Shown here: piece after piece, positions 17,766 through 26,397 of the stretch | Layout of the letters: each line of letters starts with the position of its first letter | Numbering within the stretch: position 1 is the stretch's first letter | Source of the DNA: Bacteroidota bacterium | Lineage (GTDB): Bacteria > Bacteroidota > Bacteroidia > Flavobacteriales_D > Sanyastnellaceae | DNA length: 64,000 nt | Direction of reading: 5' to 3' | NCBI GenBank assembly: GCA_027622975.1 | Contig: JAQBVN010000007.1 | Span: forward strand, 1-64,000 | Notes under the pieces: generated by a model | What the model saw: only the letters and a program-made list of their open reading frames with translations | Database searches by the model: none | What the model was told of the DNA's origin: nothing | Position numbers and translations under genes: made by a program

Positions 17766-18707
17766 TCAACGGTACAAGGCATCGCGGTAAGGACCGCCAT
17801 CGAATTCCGAAAGCATCTCGAGGTAATTCGCATGACGCGAGTGAGCCACCTCTCCTGCCTTCATGGCCTCGTGCACCGCGCACCCGGGTTCTTTGTGATG
17901 GATGCAATTGTGAAACTTGCATTCGGGCAAACGCCGAAAAAACTCGGGAAAATGATGATGCAAGGTGTCTCGCTCGAGGGTCACCAACCCAAATCCCTTG
18001 ATTCCCGGCGTGTCCACCAAGTAGCCCCCTCGCGGAAGTGCATGCATCTCGGCGAAAGTCGTCGTGTGTTTCCCCTTGCTGTGGGACTCGCTGACTTCTG
18101 CGGTTTTGGCATCCAACCCAGGGACCAAACGGTTGGCCAATGTGCTCTTCCCCACCCCCGAATGCCCGGACAGGAGATGAATTCCACCTGCCAATTGCTT
18201 CTCCAAATCGTCCATACCCTTCCCCGTGTGAGCGCTCACTTCCACCCACCCGTACCCAGCGTCAGAATAGACCTCCTGCAACCCGGCGGCCCATTCAATT
18301 CCTGCAGCGTCGAGCAAATCAATCTTGTTCAGCACCAACGTGGTGGGAATTCCGTAGGCCTCAGCCGTGACCAAAAACCGATCCATGAAACCCGTACTCG
18401 TCCTCGGTGAGGCTGCAGTCACGACCAAAAAAGCCCGGTCCAAATTGGCTGCCACCACGTGACTTTCATGGGATAGATTGACCGATTTTCGGACAATGCA
18501 GTTTTTTCGAGGTGCGATCCGTGTGATGGTGCCCGCACCATCTTCTGTCGATTCGAAGGTCACCCAGTCGCCCACCGCCACGGGGTTGGTGCTTCGGTAT
18601 CCCTTCAGCCGCAATTTGCCGGCAGGACGACAGGCCCAAACCTGTCCATCCGAGGCTTGAACGTCGTACCACGATCCTGTGGATCGCAAAACAACGCCAT
18701 TCATCAT
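17766..18707 (-). CDS. rsgA: Ribosome small-subunit-dependent GTPase A
   Basis: A 313-residue circularly permuted GTPase that assists late maturation of the 30S ribosomal subunit. It has an N-terminal OB-fold domain (about 1-75), the G4 motif NKID (about 136), the P-loop GHSGVGKST (about 182-190), the G3 motif DTPG (about 235) and a C-terminal zinc-binding knuckle with the Cys and His residues of ECKFHNCIHHKEPGC. Length is typical. The start codon overlaps the stop codon of the GldA-like ATPase gene by 4 bases (ATGA), so the two genes are co-transcribed and probably coupled. Confidence 0.95.
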   Translation of the reverse strand: MMNGVVLRSTGSWYDVQASDGQVWACRPAGKLRLKGYRSTNPVAVGDWVTFESTEDGAGTITRIAPRKNCIVRKSVNLSHESHVVAANLDRAFLVVTAASPRTSTGFMDRFLVTAEAYGIPTTLVLNKIDLLDAAGIEWAAGLQEVYSDAGYGWVEVSAHTGKGMDDLEKQLAGGIHLLSGHSGVGKSTLANRLVPGLDAKTAEVSESHSKGKHTTTFAEMHALPRGGYLVDTPGIKGFGLVTLERDTLHHHFPEFFRRLPECKFHNCIHHKEPGCAVHEAMKAGEVAHSRHANYLEMLSEFDGGPYRDALYR

Positions 18708-19408
18708 CCCGCAGTGAGGGCTTTGAATTGGGCCTCGAGCCCTCCTTCCGATTGAACCATGTCCTGGAGTGGGGCATCGGCCACCAATTCACCCAGCCGA
18801 ATCATCACCACACGGTCACACATGGCCTCGACTTCCTGCATGATGTGTGTGGAAAGCACCACGGTTCGGTCCTTGCCGAGCCTCCTCACCAAAGCCCGAA
18901 TGTCCACCAATTGGTTGGGATCAAGTCCTGAGGTGGGTTCATCCAAAATCAGCACCTCCGGGTCGTGGATCAGCGCTTGCGCCAAGCCCACCCGCTGTTT
19001 GTACCCTTTGGAAAGTTCTCCCAACGTTTTGTGAGCCTCCGGGGTGAGCCCTACCTCTTCGATCACGCGTTCGACACGCTGCTTGCGGTCTGACAAACGA
19101 TGCAGTCCTGCCACAAACATCAACGCCTCTCGCACGTACATGTCCAAATGCAAGGGATTGCTTTCCGGGAGATAGCCCAACCGACGTTTGATCTCCAGCG
19201 GATGGTCCACCACATCCCAACCACATACCTCAACACTCCCTGACGTTGGGGGCATGTAGCCCGTAATCAAACGCATCAATGTTGATTTTCCCGCTCCGTT
19301 GGGCCCCAACAACCCCACCACTTCGCCTCGACCGACCTCGAGGGACACTCCTTGGAGCGCACGTTGCGTTCCAAACACCTTTTCAACTTGACGGACAACG
19401 ATCGACAT
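18704..19408 (-). CDS. gldA: GldA-type ABC transporter ATP-binding protein
   Basis: A 234-residue ABC ATPase with Walker A GPNGAGKS (35-42), Q-loop region PESNPLHLDMYVRE (81-94), signature LSKGY (132-136), Walker B VLILDEP (152-158) and switch histidine in STHIMQEVEA. These stretches are close to the gliding-motility ATPase GldA, which works with GldF and GldG in flavobacteria. It is shorter than the roughly 300 residues I recall for GldA, lacking most of the C-terminal region, and no gldFG is nearby, so the symbol is tentative. A TAACTTCG box ends 4 bases before the ATG. It precedes and overlaps rsgA. Confidence 0.7.
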   Translation of the reverse strand: MSIVVRQVEKVFGTQRALQGVSLEVGRGEVVGLLGPNGAGKSTLMRLITGYMPPTSGSVEVCGWDVVDHPLEIKRRLGYLPESNPLHLDMYVREALMFVAGLHRLSDRKQRVERVIEEVGLTPEAHKTLGELSKGYKQRVGLAQALIHDPEVLILDEPTSGLDPNQLVDIRALVRRLGKDRTVVLSTHIMQEVEAMCDRVVMIRLGELVADAPLQDMVQSEGGLEAQFKALTAG

Positions 19409-19412
19409 GGCG

Positions 19413-19420
19413 CGAAGTTA
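19413..19420 (-). promoter_or_regulatory. -7-like box abutting the ABC ATPase start codon
   Basis: TAACTTCG matches TAnnTTTG at 7 of 8 positions and ends 4 bases before the ATG. Confidence 0.35.
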
Positions 19421-19460
19421 CCCCCTCATGCCGCATTCTCAGGCGCCATGAACGCGCAAG

Positions 19461-19489
19461 AAAAAACCGCGCCCTTGGGACGCGGTTTC
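19461..19489 (-). terminator. Intrinsic terminator of groES-groEL
   Basis: On the minus strand AAACCGCG and CGCGGTTT form an 8-bp stem around a 9-base loop, followed at once by a T-run. It lies 26 bases after the groEL stop codon. Confidence 0.85.
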
Positions 19490-19514
19490 TCGTTGTGTGA
19501 ATCGCAGTGGAATC

Positions 19515-21155
<1,641 letters not shown>

Positions 21156-21179
21156 TCAGTTGAGGTTGTTGGGTTGGGT

Positions 21180-21455
21180 TCAGAGTACAGCCAAAATGTC
21201 TGACTCACGCATGATCATGTAGTCCTTTCCATCGTGCTGCAGCTCTGTGCCAGAATACTTGCCATACAACACGGTGTCTCCTACTTGCACTGTGGTGGGC
21301 TCGTCCTTTTTACCAGGACCTACGGCCACCACCGTGCCACGTTGGGGTTTCTCCTTGGCCGAGTCCGGAATGATGATTCCGCTGGCCGTCTTCTCTTCTG
21401 CGGCTGCAGGCTCGACAAGAACCCGGTCAGCCAAAGGGCGAATGGTAACAGACAT
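21180..21455 (-). CDS. groS: 10 kDa co-chaperonin GroES
   Basis: A 91-residue GroES with the family N-terminus ([13 protein letters not shown]), the mobile-loop segment ([18 protein letters not shown]), VVAVGPGK and a C-terminal [14 protein letters not shown]. It caps GroEL. It is the first gene of the groES-groEL operon. Its upstream region lacks a TAnnTTTG box but has a sigma-54-type sequence about 60 bases before the ATG, and no complete CIRCE element. Confidence 0.97.
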   Translation of the reverse strand: MSVTIRPLADRVLVEPAAAEEKTASGIIIPDSAKEKPQRGTVVAVGPGKKDEPTTVQVGDTVLYGKYSGTELQHDGKDYMIMRESDILAVL

Positions 21456-21513
21456 GTTTTTACAATTGGTTGTAGAATCGATTTGGGTTGTGCACTTGCA
21501 CGACTATCCATTG

Positions 21514-21529
21514 GCGATTTCCGTGCCAA
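21514..21529 (-). promoter_or_regulatory. Sigma-54-type (-24/-12) promoter candidate for groES-groEL
   Basis: The minus strand reads TTGGCACG, then GAAA, then TCGC. This matches the sigma-54 consensus TTGGCACG-N4-TTGC with a single mismatch in the -12 part and the required GG-N10-GC spacing. Transcription would begin near 21503, about 48 bases before the groES ATG. Confidence 0.5.
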
Positions 21530-21580
21530 GTGGATTGGAAGCTGGTGAACCTGTCAGCCTTGCACCATGACCAGCTCAAA

Positions 21581-21618
21581 AACACGACACCCTGTCAGGA
21601 GTGCTGACAGGGTGTCGT
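21581..21618 (-). terminator. Intrinsic terminator of the miaB-secG operon
   Basis: A perfect 15-bp stem (arms 21584-21598 and 21604-21618, ACGACACCCTGTCAG and its complement) with a 5-base loop is followed on the minus strand by GTTTTT. It lies 22 bases after the secG stop codon. Confidence 0.85.
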
Positions 21619-21640
21619 TTCATCCGAGGAGTTCCCGAGA

Positions 21641-21934
21641 TCACTCGGCGTCGTCCGTCGGAACAGTCATGGTAGGAGCGAAACCCTCGTCCACGCCTAC
21701 ATCCAAAGCATTGTTGCCGGAAAAGCTTCCAACCACAATGCACAAGACGAACAAGGTTGCAGCCAAGTACCACGTGGCCTTCTCGAGGAAGTTGGTCGTG
21801 CGCTGCACTCCCCCGATTTGGCTGGCTCCTTGGAATCCGGTAGCGAGTCCTCCCCCTTTGGGATTTTGGACCAAAATCACTGCGCCCAAGAGGAAGCAGA
21901 CGATCAAGATGACGACGGTCAGAAAGGTGATCAT
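21641..21934 (-). CDS. secG: Protein translocase subunit SecG
   Basis: A 97-residue inner-membrane protein with two membrane helices (about 2-22 and 52-72) separated by the conserved loop ILVQNPKGGGLATGF, which identifies SecG. It assists SecYE in protein export. The ATG at 21934 was chosen because the longer frame begins with sequence that belongs to the end of the upstream gene. The acidic C-terminal tail (after residue 75) is variable in this family. It is the last gene of the miaB operon. Confidence 0.92.
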   Translation of the reverse strand: MITFLTVVILIVCFLLGAVILVQNPKGGGLATGFQGASQIGGVQRTTNFLEKATWYLAATLFVLCIVVGSFSGNNALDVGVDEGFAPTMTVPTDDAE

Positions 21935-21944
21935 GTTCAGTTGT

Positions 21945-23072
21945 TCAAGAATTACGCAGCTTTTTGAGCTGGGCCGCAAAATAAACACTTTTTTCCGGGT
22001 ATTTCAAAGCCAAGAGCTTGTAAGCTTTCCTGGCACGCCCCAATTGTCCTTGTTGGGCGTAGAGTTTGGCCATGGTTTCCGTGACCAAACTCGGGTCTTC
22101 CACGAGGCCTTGTTGGGCCCATTCCTCGGTCGATTCGAGGCTGTCACGAACAGGACCCAACTTCACGTCGCCCTTGGCAATGAAGGCGTCAATCAAGGCA
22201 GCTGCGCCTCTCTCGACTTGGGAAGGGGTGCCAAATCCCGTTTCACGGGCCCTTTGTTGCAACCAAGCTGAAAACATGCTTTGTGGGTGCGCTTGGTCCA
22301 AGTCGTCCCCCAAGGGAGCCACCGAATGAATGGGGTTCAACGAATCCGAAGGCATGGAGGGGTCGGCGGGATGGATGGGTTCGATGCCATCCTCTTCGGT
22401 CCATGCAGCCACTTCAGTCTCAATCACCGACGCAATGGCCGACACCATGGCCTCTCTCAATCCGGGGTCATGAGCCATGGTTCCGAGTGCGGACTCGTCA
22501 CTGGTTGCACCGGTCGCTTCAGAGGTTTCCGTCCCGTCAGAGGTTTCCTTCCCATGGGAGGTTTCCTTCCCATGGGAGGTTTCCTTCCCATGGGAGGTTT
22601 CGGTCCCATGGGAGGTTTCGGTCCCATGGGAGGGCTCGACCGAAGGCGACTGGCCCATGCCAGGCAAGGTTGCGTCCGAGGAATCGGGGGATTCCGCATC
22701 GGAGCCAGGAACCTCCGCGTGGCTCGCCCCGTGCCACACCAGGTGGACCCATTCCTCGACCTCTTGCTCGGACACCTCCTCGGAAGCCTCTACTTGGTCA
22801 TGAATTTCCCGCGCAGCCTCCACCAAAGAAGGCCCCATGAAAAACGTGAACAGCGCACGTCTCGAAGGCACGTGTGCGCCCGCTCGCAACAAGTCGTCCC
22901 TGCGCTCCAAATCCCCGGCCTTGTCCGCCGATTTGGCCAAAAGCATGCGCAGTGGCCCCGCATAAGGATACCGCTGAACCCAATCGCGAAGGAGGGCCAA
23001 GTCTTCAGACTGGGGGCCACGTTCCAACAATTCGTTCAAGGGTCGCATGAGGTCGAAGGTACTGATGATCAC
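21945..23072 (-). CDS. TPR-like protein with a low-complexity repeat, operon partner of secG
   Basis: A 375-residue soluble protein. The N-terminal 100 residues are helical (LRDWVQRYPYAGPLRMLLAKSADK). The middle (about 145-185) is low-complexity with six near-perfect HGKETS-type hexapeptides encoded by an 18-bp tandem repeat. The C-terminus contains a TPR-like pair (VTETMAKLYAQQGQLGRARKAYKLL, then YPEKSVYFAAQL), the part that resembles proteins found beside secG in other Bacteroidota. The GTG at 23072 overlaps the lptE stop by 4 bases; an ATG at 23048 is the alternative start. The function is unknown. Confidence 0.7.
   Translation of the reverse strand: MIISTFDLMRPLNELLERGPQSEDLALLRDWVQRYPYAGPLRMLLAKSADKAGDLERRDDLLRAGAHVPSRRALFTFFMGPSLVEAAREIHDQVEASEEVSEQEVEEWVHLVWHGASHAEVPGSDAESPDSSDATLPGMGQSPSVEPSHGTETSHGTETSHGKETSHGKETSHGKETSDGTETSEATGATSDESALGTMAHDPGLREAMVSAIASVIETEVAAWTEEDGIEPIHPADPSMPSDSLNPIHSVAPLGDDLDQAHPQSMFSAWLQQRARETGFGTPSQVERGAAALIDAFIAKGDVKLGPVRDSLESTEEWAQQGLVEDPSLVTETMAKLYAQQGQLGRARKAYKLLALKYPEKSVYFAAQLKKLRNS
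22521..22628. repeat. 18-bp tandem repeat inside the TPR-like gene
   Basis: Six consecutive 18-bp units run along the plus strand (typical copy GGAGGTTTCCTTCCCATG). On the coding strand each gives a hexapeptide of the HGKETS/HGTETS type. The period is a multiple of three, so copy-number changes would keep the frame. Confidence 0.9.
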
Positions 23073-23569
23073 CAGTTGCCGAGGGTCGCATTGAAGATGT
23101 CTTGTGAGAGCAACTCCCCCAATTCGGACACAATGTCCTCCTCGGCGGAGAACACGTCTTGTGTGCTGGGCAAATCGACATACCGCGAAAAAGTACGTTC
23201 AGCCGAGAGCTCAGGATCCAAACTGTTCACGTACGTTAAGACCACTTCAACCGTGATGCGATTGGCACCTGCAGTCTCATCCCCTTGCACATTCACAGGG
23301 CGCACGTCCCAACCCACGACGCGGGCCGAGAATTGGAGATCTCCTTGAGGCACCAAACGCAAGGTGCTTTGGCGCTGGACCCTGTCGCGGAGAGCTTCCG
23401 ACAAGGACTGGGCAGAGGTGGCCGACACCAAGGGGTGTGCTGGCTCAAAATCCTCCACACTGAATGTCGAGGCTCCGGAAGTTTGGGCTCCATAGGGAGA
23501 GTACACACCGCATCCTGCGATTCCCAAGATCCATGTCGCGACCCACCACAAGAAGCAAATCCGCGTCAT
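23069..23569 (-). CDS. lptE: LptE-like LPS-assembly lipoprotein
   Basis: A 166-residue lipoprotein: a hydrophobic signal peptide ends in the lipobox GIAGC (cysteine about residue 20), followed by GVYSPYGA, the segment that typifies Bacteroidota LptE-like proteins. The C-terminal part alternates strands (ITVEVVLTYVN) and ends in a helix. LptE plugs the LptD barrel that inserts lipopolysaccharide into the outer membrane. It overlaps the sigma-54 activator gene upstream and the TPR-like gene downstream by 4 bases each. The family call rests on the N-terminal motif, size and operon context. Confidence 0.8.
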   Translation of the reverse strand: MTRICFLWWVATWILGIAGCGVYSPYGAQTSGASTFSVEDFEPAHPLVSATSAQSLSEALRDRVQRQSTLRLVPQGDLQFSARVVGWDVRPVNVQGDETAGANRITVEVVLTYVNSLDPELSAERTFSRYVDLPSTQDVFSAEEDIVSELGELLSQDIFNATLGNW

Positions 23570-24810
23570 TTGAGATTGTATTCTTTGATTTTTCGATACA
23601 ACGTGCGCTCGGAAATGCCCAATTCTTCGGCGGCATACTTTCGCTTGTTTCGATGCTTTTCCAAGGCTCGGCGAATGAGTTCTCGCTCAGAATCTTGCAA
23701 GGAAAGGACCTCTTCGTCAGCAGGTTGATGGTCGATGTCGTGGGTATCCTCGAGGTCATGGCCGGAGGGACTCGGACCCGAGTAGGCAGGCAATGCGGGC
23801 CTTCGAGCCCCGAAATCCGCAGCATCCTCTTTGAAAACCCTTTGCACCAATTCCGCTTCGTCGTCCCCACCGCTCAACCCACCATGCTTCATGAGAGACA
23901 GCACGAGCTGTTTGAGGTCATTCAAATCACCCTTCATGTCAAACAGCACCTTGTACAAGATCTCTCGCTCATCCATCCCCTCTGCACCTCCTGCACTGGA
24001 AGTCGAACTGGGGAGCCTCGAGCGATGCGTTTCTGGCAAATAGCCGAGCAAGGTGTCTGCATCGATGCGACGCTCCGTCTCCAGGATGCTCATTTGTTCC
24101 GTCACGTTTTTAAGCTGCCGGATGTTGCCAGGCCATGGATAGTGTTCCAGGATTTCGATTGCCTCGTCCTCAAGACTCAAGGGGGGCATCCGGTACTGCT
24201 CGCTGAAATCCGTGGTGAATTTTCGGAACAACAAGTGGATGTCTCCAGACCTCTGTCGCAAGGCGGGAAGTTGAATCGGTACTTGGCTCAAACGATAATA
24301 CAAGTCCTCACGAAATCGGCCACGACCGATGGCATCGTCAAAGTCGACGTTGGTGGCTGCCACCACGCGAACGTCCGTTTTTTGGACTTTCGACGAACCC
24401 ACCTTCATGAATTCTCCCGTTTCCAATACGCGCAACAGGCGGACTTGGGTGGTCAGTGGAAGTTCCGCTACTTCGTCCAAAAAGATGGTTCCACCATTGG
24501 CTTCTTCGAAATACCCCTTTCGCGTATCCGTCGCACCGGTGAAAGCTCCCTTTTCATGGCCAAACAACTCCGAATCGATGGTTCCCTCAGGGATGGCCCC
24601 GCAGTTCACAGCCACGTAGGGTCCATGCTTTCGCGTACTGAACTGATGAACGATGCGCGGCATGATTTCCTTACCCGTCCCGCTTTCTCCAAGCACCAAC
24701 ACGCTGATGTCTGTCGTGGCCACTTGGGCAGCCACCACGAGAGCCCGGTCCAAGGAGGGTGATGTGCCCACCACCCCAAAGCGACGCTTCAACGCACCGA
24801 CATCCATCAT
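23566..24810 (-). CDS. Sigma-54-dependent transcriptional activator
   Basis: A 414-residue enhancer-binding protein. The AAA+ domain starts almost at the N-terminus: Walker A GESGTGKE (about 42-49), the sigma-54-contacting GAFTGA loop (about 86-91), Walker [10 protein letters not shown] (about 106-114) and the arginine-finger region FREDLYYRL. The C-terminus is a Fis-type helix-turn-helix ([25 protein letters not shown]). It has no receiver, GAF or PAS domain in front; about 110 residues of variable linker lie between AAA+ and HTH. It overlaps miaB upstream and lptE downstream by 4 bases. It could activate the sigma-54-type site before groES, but that is inference. Confidence 0.92.
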   Translation of the reverse strand: MMDVGALKRRFGVVGTSPSLDRALVVAAQVATTDISVLVLGESGTGKEIMPRIVHQFSTRKHGPYVAVNCGAIPEGTIDSELFGHEKGAFTGATDTRKGYFEEANGGTIFLDEVAELPLTTQVRLLRVLETGEFMKVGSSKVQKTDVRVVAATNVDFDDAIGRGRFREDLYYRLSQVPIQLPALRQRSGDIHLLFRKFTTDFSEQYRMPPLSLEDEAIEILEHYPWPGNIRQLKNVTEQMSILETERRIDADTLLGYLPETHRSRLPSSTSSAGGAEGMDEREILYKVLFDMKGDLNDLKQLVLSLMKHGGLSGGDDEAELVQRVFKEDAADFGARRPALPAYSGPSPSGHDLEDTHDIDHQPADEEVLSLQDSERELIRRALEKHRNKRKYAAEELGISERTLYRKIKEYNLK

Positions 24811-26246
24811 GTGTCAGCCGGTTGATTAGTTACCTCACCCAAGAGGGTCACGGCTGTGCACGAGGTGACATGAACATTCACATATTCTCCTGGCTTGTGA
24901 TCACCCTTGAGGAACACAGCCACCGTGTTGTGGGTGGTCCGACCAAAAAACTGATCGTCTCGCTTCTTGCTCGTGCCCTCGATCAGCACGCGATGAACCT
25001 GACCCACCAATGCCTCGGTCCGCGCTTTGCCATGAATCATTTGCCGTGCGATGACTTCCTGCAAGCGAGACCCCTTCACTTCTTCCGGGACATCATCTTC
25101 AAACTTCCGCTCTGCCAAGGTCTTCGGCCGCTCACTGTACTTGAACATGAAGGCCATGTCATAGCCCACTTCGTCCATCAGGGACAAGGTCGCTTCATGC
25201 TCCTCTTGGGTTTCGCCACAAAAGCCCGTGATGATGTCCGTGCTGATGGCGCATCCCGGCATGATTCGGCGAATGGCGGCAATGCGTTCGAGGTACCACT
25301 CCCTGGTGTACCCGCGATTCATGCGCTTCAGCACTTCGCTGTGCCCGCTCTGCACGGGCAGGTGGATGTACTTGCAAATGTTCTCATGACGTGCCATGGC
25401 ATGCAACACATCGTCGGTCATGTCCTTGGGGTGCGAGGTGCTGAATCGAACGCGCAGGTCGGGATTCACTTGGGCAACCATGTCAAGCAATTCAGCGAAT
25501 CGAACGACAGGCTGACCCTCCTCCTTGACCACTCCCTTGTTGTCGATGTTCCATTTGTAGGAATCGACATTTTGGCCCAAAAGCGTGACCTCCCGATAGC
25601 CTTGATCAAACAACGTTCGAGCCTCCTGCACGATGCTGTGTGGGTCACGGCTCCTTTCTCGGCCTCGGGTGAACGGAACCACACAAAACGAACACATGTT
25701 GTCACATCCACGCATGATGCTGATGAACGCTGTGACCCCGCTGCTGTCCAACCTCACAGGGCTGATTTCCGCATACGTTTCTTCCCGGGAGAGAAGGACA
25801 TTGACTGCCTTTTGGCCACCTTCAACTTGATCGACCAAATTGGGCAAATCCCTGTATGCGTCGGGACCAACGACAAGGTCCACCAACTGCTCCTCTTCCA
25901 AAAGCTGGTCGCGCAGTCTCTCAGCCATGCAACCGAGCACACCCACCACCAAACTTGGGTTTTTTTGTTTGTTGGTTTTGAAATGAACAAGGCGATTCCT
26001 CACACGCTGTTCCGCATTGTCGCGAATCGCGCACGTGTTCAGCAACACCAAATCGGCATCGTCGGCATCCCGTGTGGTTTGGTATCCCGCATCAGCCAAA
26101 ATGCTCGCCACGATTTCACTGTCGCTAAAATTCATTTGACAGCCGTAGCTCTCCAGGTACAATTTTCGGCCCCCAGCCCCAGGACCAGCAACCACTGTCG
26201 CCTCACCCTGGCGCGTTTCATCCATCAAGTGTTCTCCTTCTCGCAT
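24807..26246 (-). CDS. miaB: tRNA-2-methylthio-N6-dimethylallyladenosine synthase
   Basis: A 479-residue radical-SAM methylthiotransferase that converts i6A37 of tRNAs to ms2i6A37. The N-terminal UPF0004 domain carries three cysteines ([23 protein letters not shown]), the radical-SAM core has CDNMCSFC (about 175), and a C-terminal TRAM domain ends the protein. Length is typical. Two starts compete: the ATG at 26246, directly preceded by an exact -7 box (leaderless), and the ATG at 26225, with an AAGGAG 9 bases upstream. I list the first because the same geometry recurs at other genes. It heads the five-gene operon ending in secG. Confidence 0.95.
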   Translation of the reverse strand: MREGEHLMDETRQGEATVVAGPGAGGRKLYLESYGCQMNFSDSEIVASILADAGYQTTRDADDADLVLLNTCAIRDNAEQRVRNRLVHFKTNKQKNPSLVVGVLGCMAERLRDQLLEEEQLVDLVVGPDAYRDLPNLVDQVEGGQKAVNVLLSREETYAEISPVRLDSSGVTAFISIMRGCDNMCSFCVVPFTRGRERSRDPHSIVQEARTLFDQGYREVTLLGQNVDSYKWNIDNKGVVKEEGQPVVRFAELLDMVAQVNPDLRVRFSTSHPKDMTDDVLHAMARHENICKYIHLPVQSGHSEVLKRMNRGYTREWYLERIAAIRRIMPGCAISTDIITGFCGETQEEHEATLSLMDEVGYDMAFMFKYSERPKTLAERKFEDDVPEEVKGSRLQEVIARQMIHGKARTEALVGQVHRVLIEGTSKKRDDQFFGRTTHNTVAVFLKGDHKPGEYVNVHVTSCTAVTLLGEVTNQPADT

Positions 26247-26250
26247 GGTG

Positions 26251-26258
26251 CAAATGTA
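26251..26258 (-). promoter_or_regulatory. -7 promoter box of the miaB operon
   Basis: TACATTTG is an exact TAnnTTTG match ending 4 bases before the ATG at 26246. The box, spacer and start codon share ATTTGCACCATGCGA with the start of dtd. Confidence 0.55.
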
Positions 26259-26349
26259 CGATGCTGACAAATTGTCACCCCTTTAGGGGTTCCTTGAAAT
26301 GCAACACAATTCCAAGGATGGACGTAAACATCATGTCCCAAACTTGCCT

Positions 26350-26357
26350 TTAATTTG
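26350..26357 (+). promoter_or_regulatory. -7-like promoter box of topA
   Basis: TTAATTTG matches TAnnTTTG at 7 of 8 positions and lies about 40 bases before the topA ATG. It argues against the upstream in-frame ATG at 26299. Confidence 0.35.
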
Positions 26358-26397
26358 CCCGCCAAACATTGTCTCACCGACTGCAAATCCCTCTTAC

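Noticed and set aside
21599-21608. CIRCE-like half site (GAGTGCTGA) before groES
   Set aside because: Only one half matches; the second half (TTAGCACTC at N9) is absent, and the bases belong to the secG terminator loop and stem.
24759-26267. A 502-codon open frame antisense to almost all of miaB
   Set aside because: It mirrors a well-supported radical-SAM gene. Its His/Arg/Leu-rich translation shows no domain, and long antisense frames are common in GC-rich coding DNA.
26277-26290. Short palindrome ACCCCTTTAGGGGT between miaB and topA
   Set aside because: It has a 5-bp stem and short loop, and no T-run or known consensus. It may be chance.
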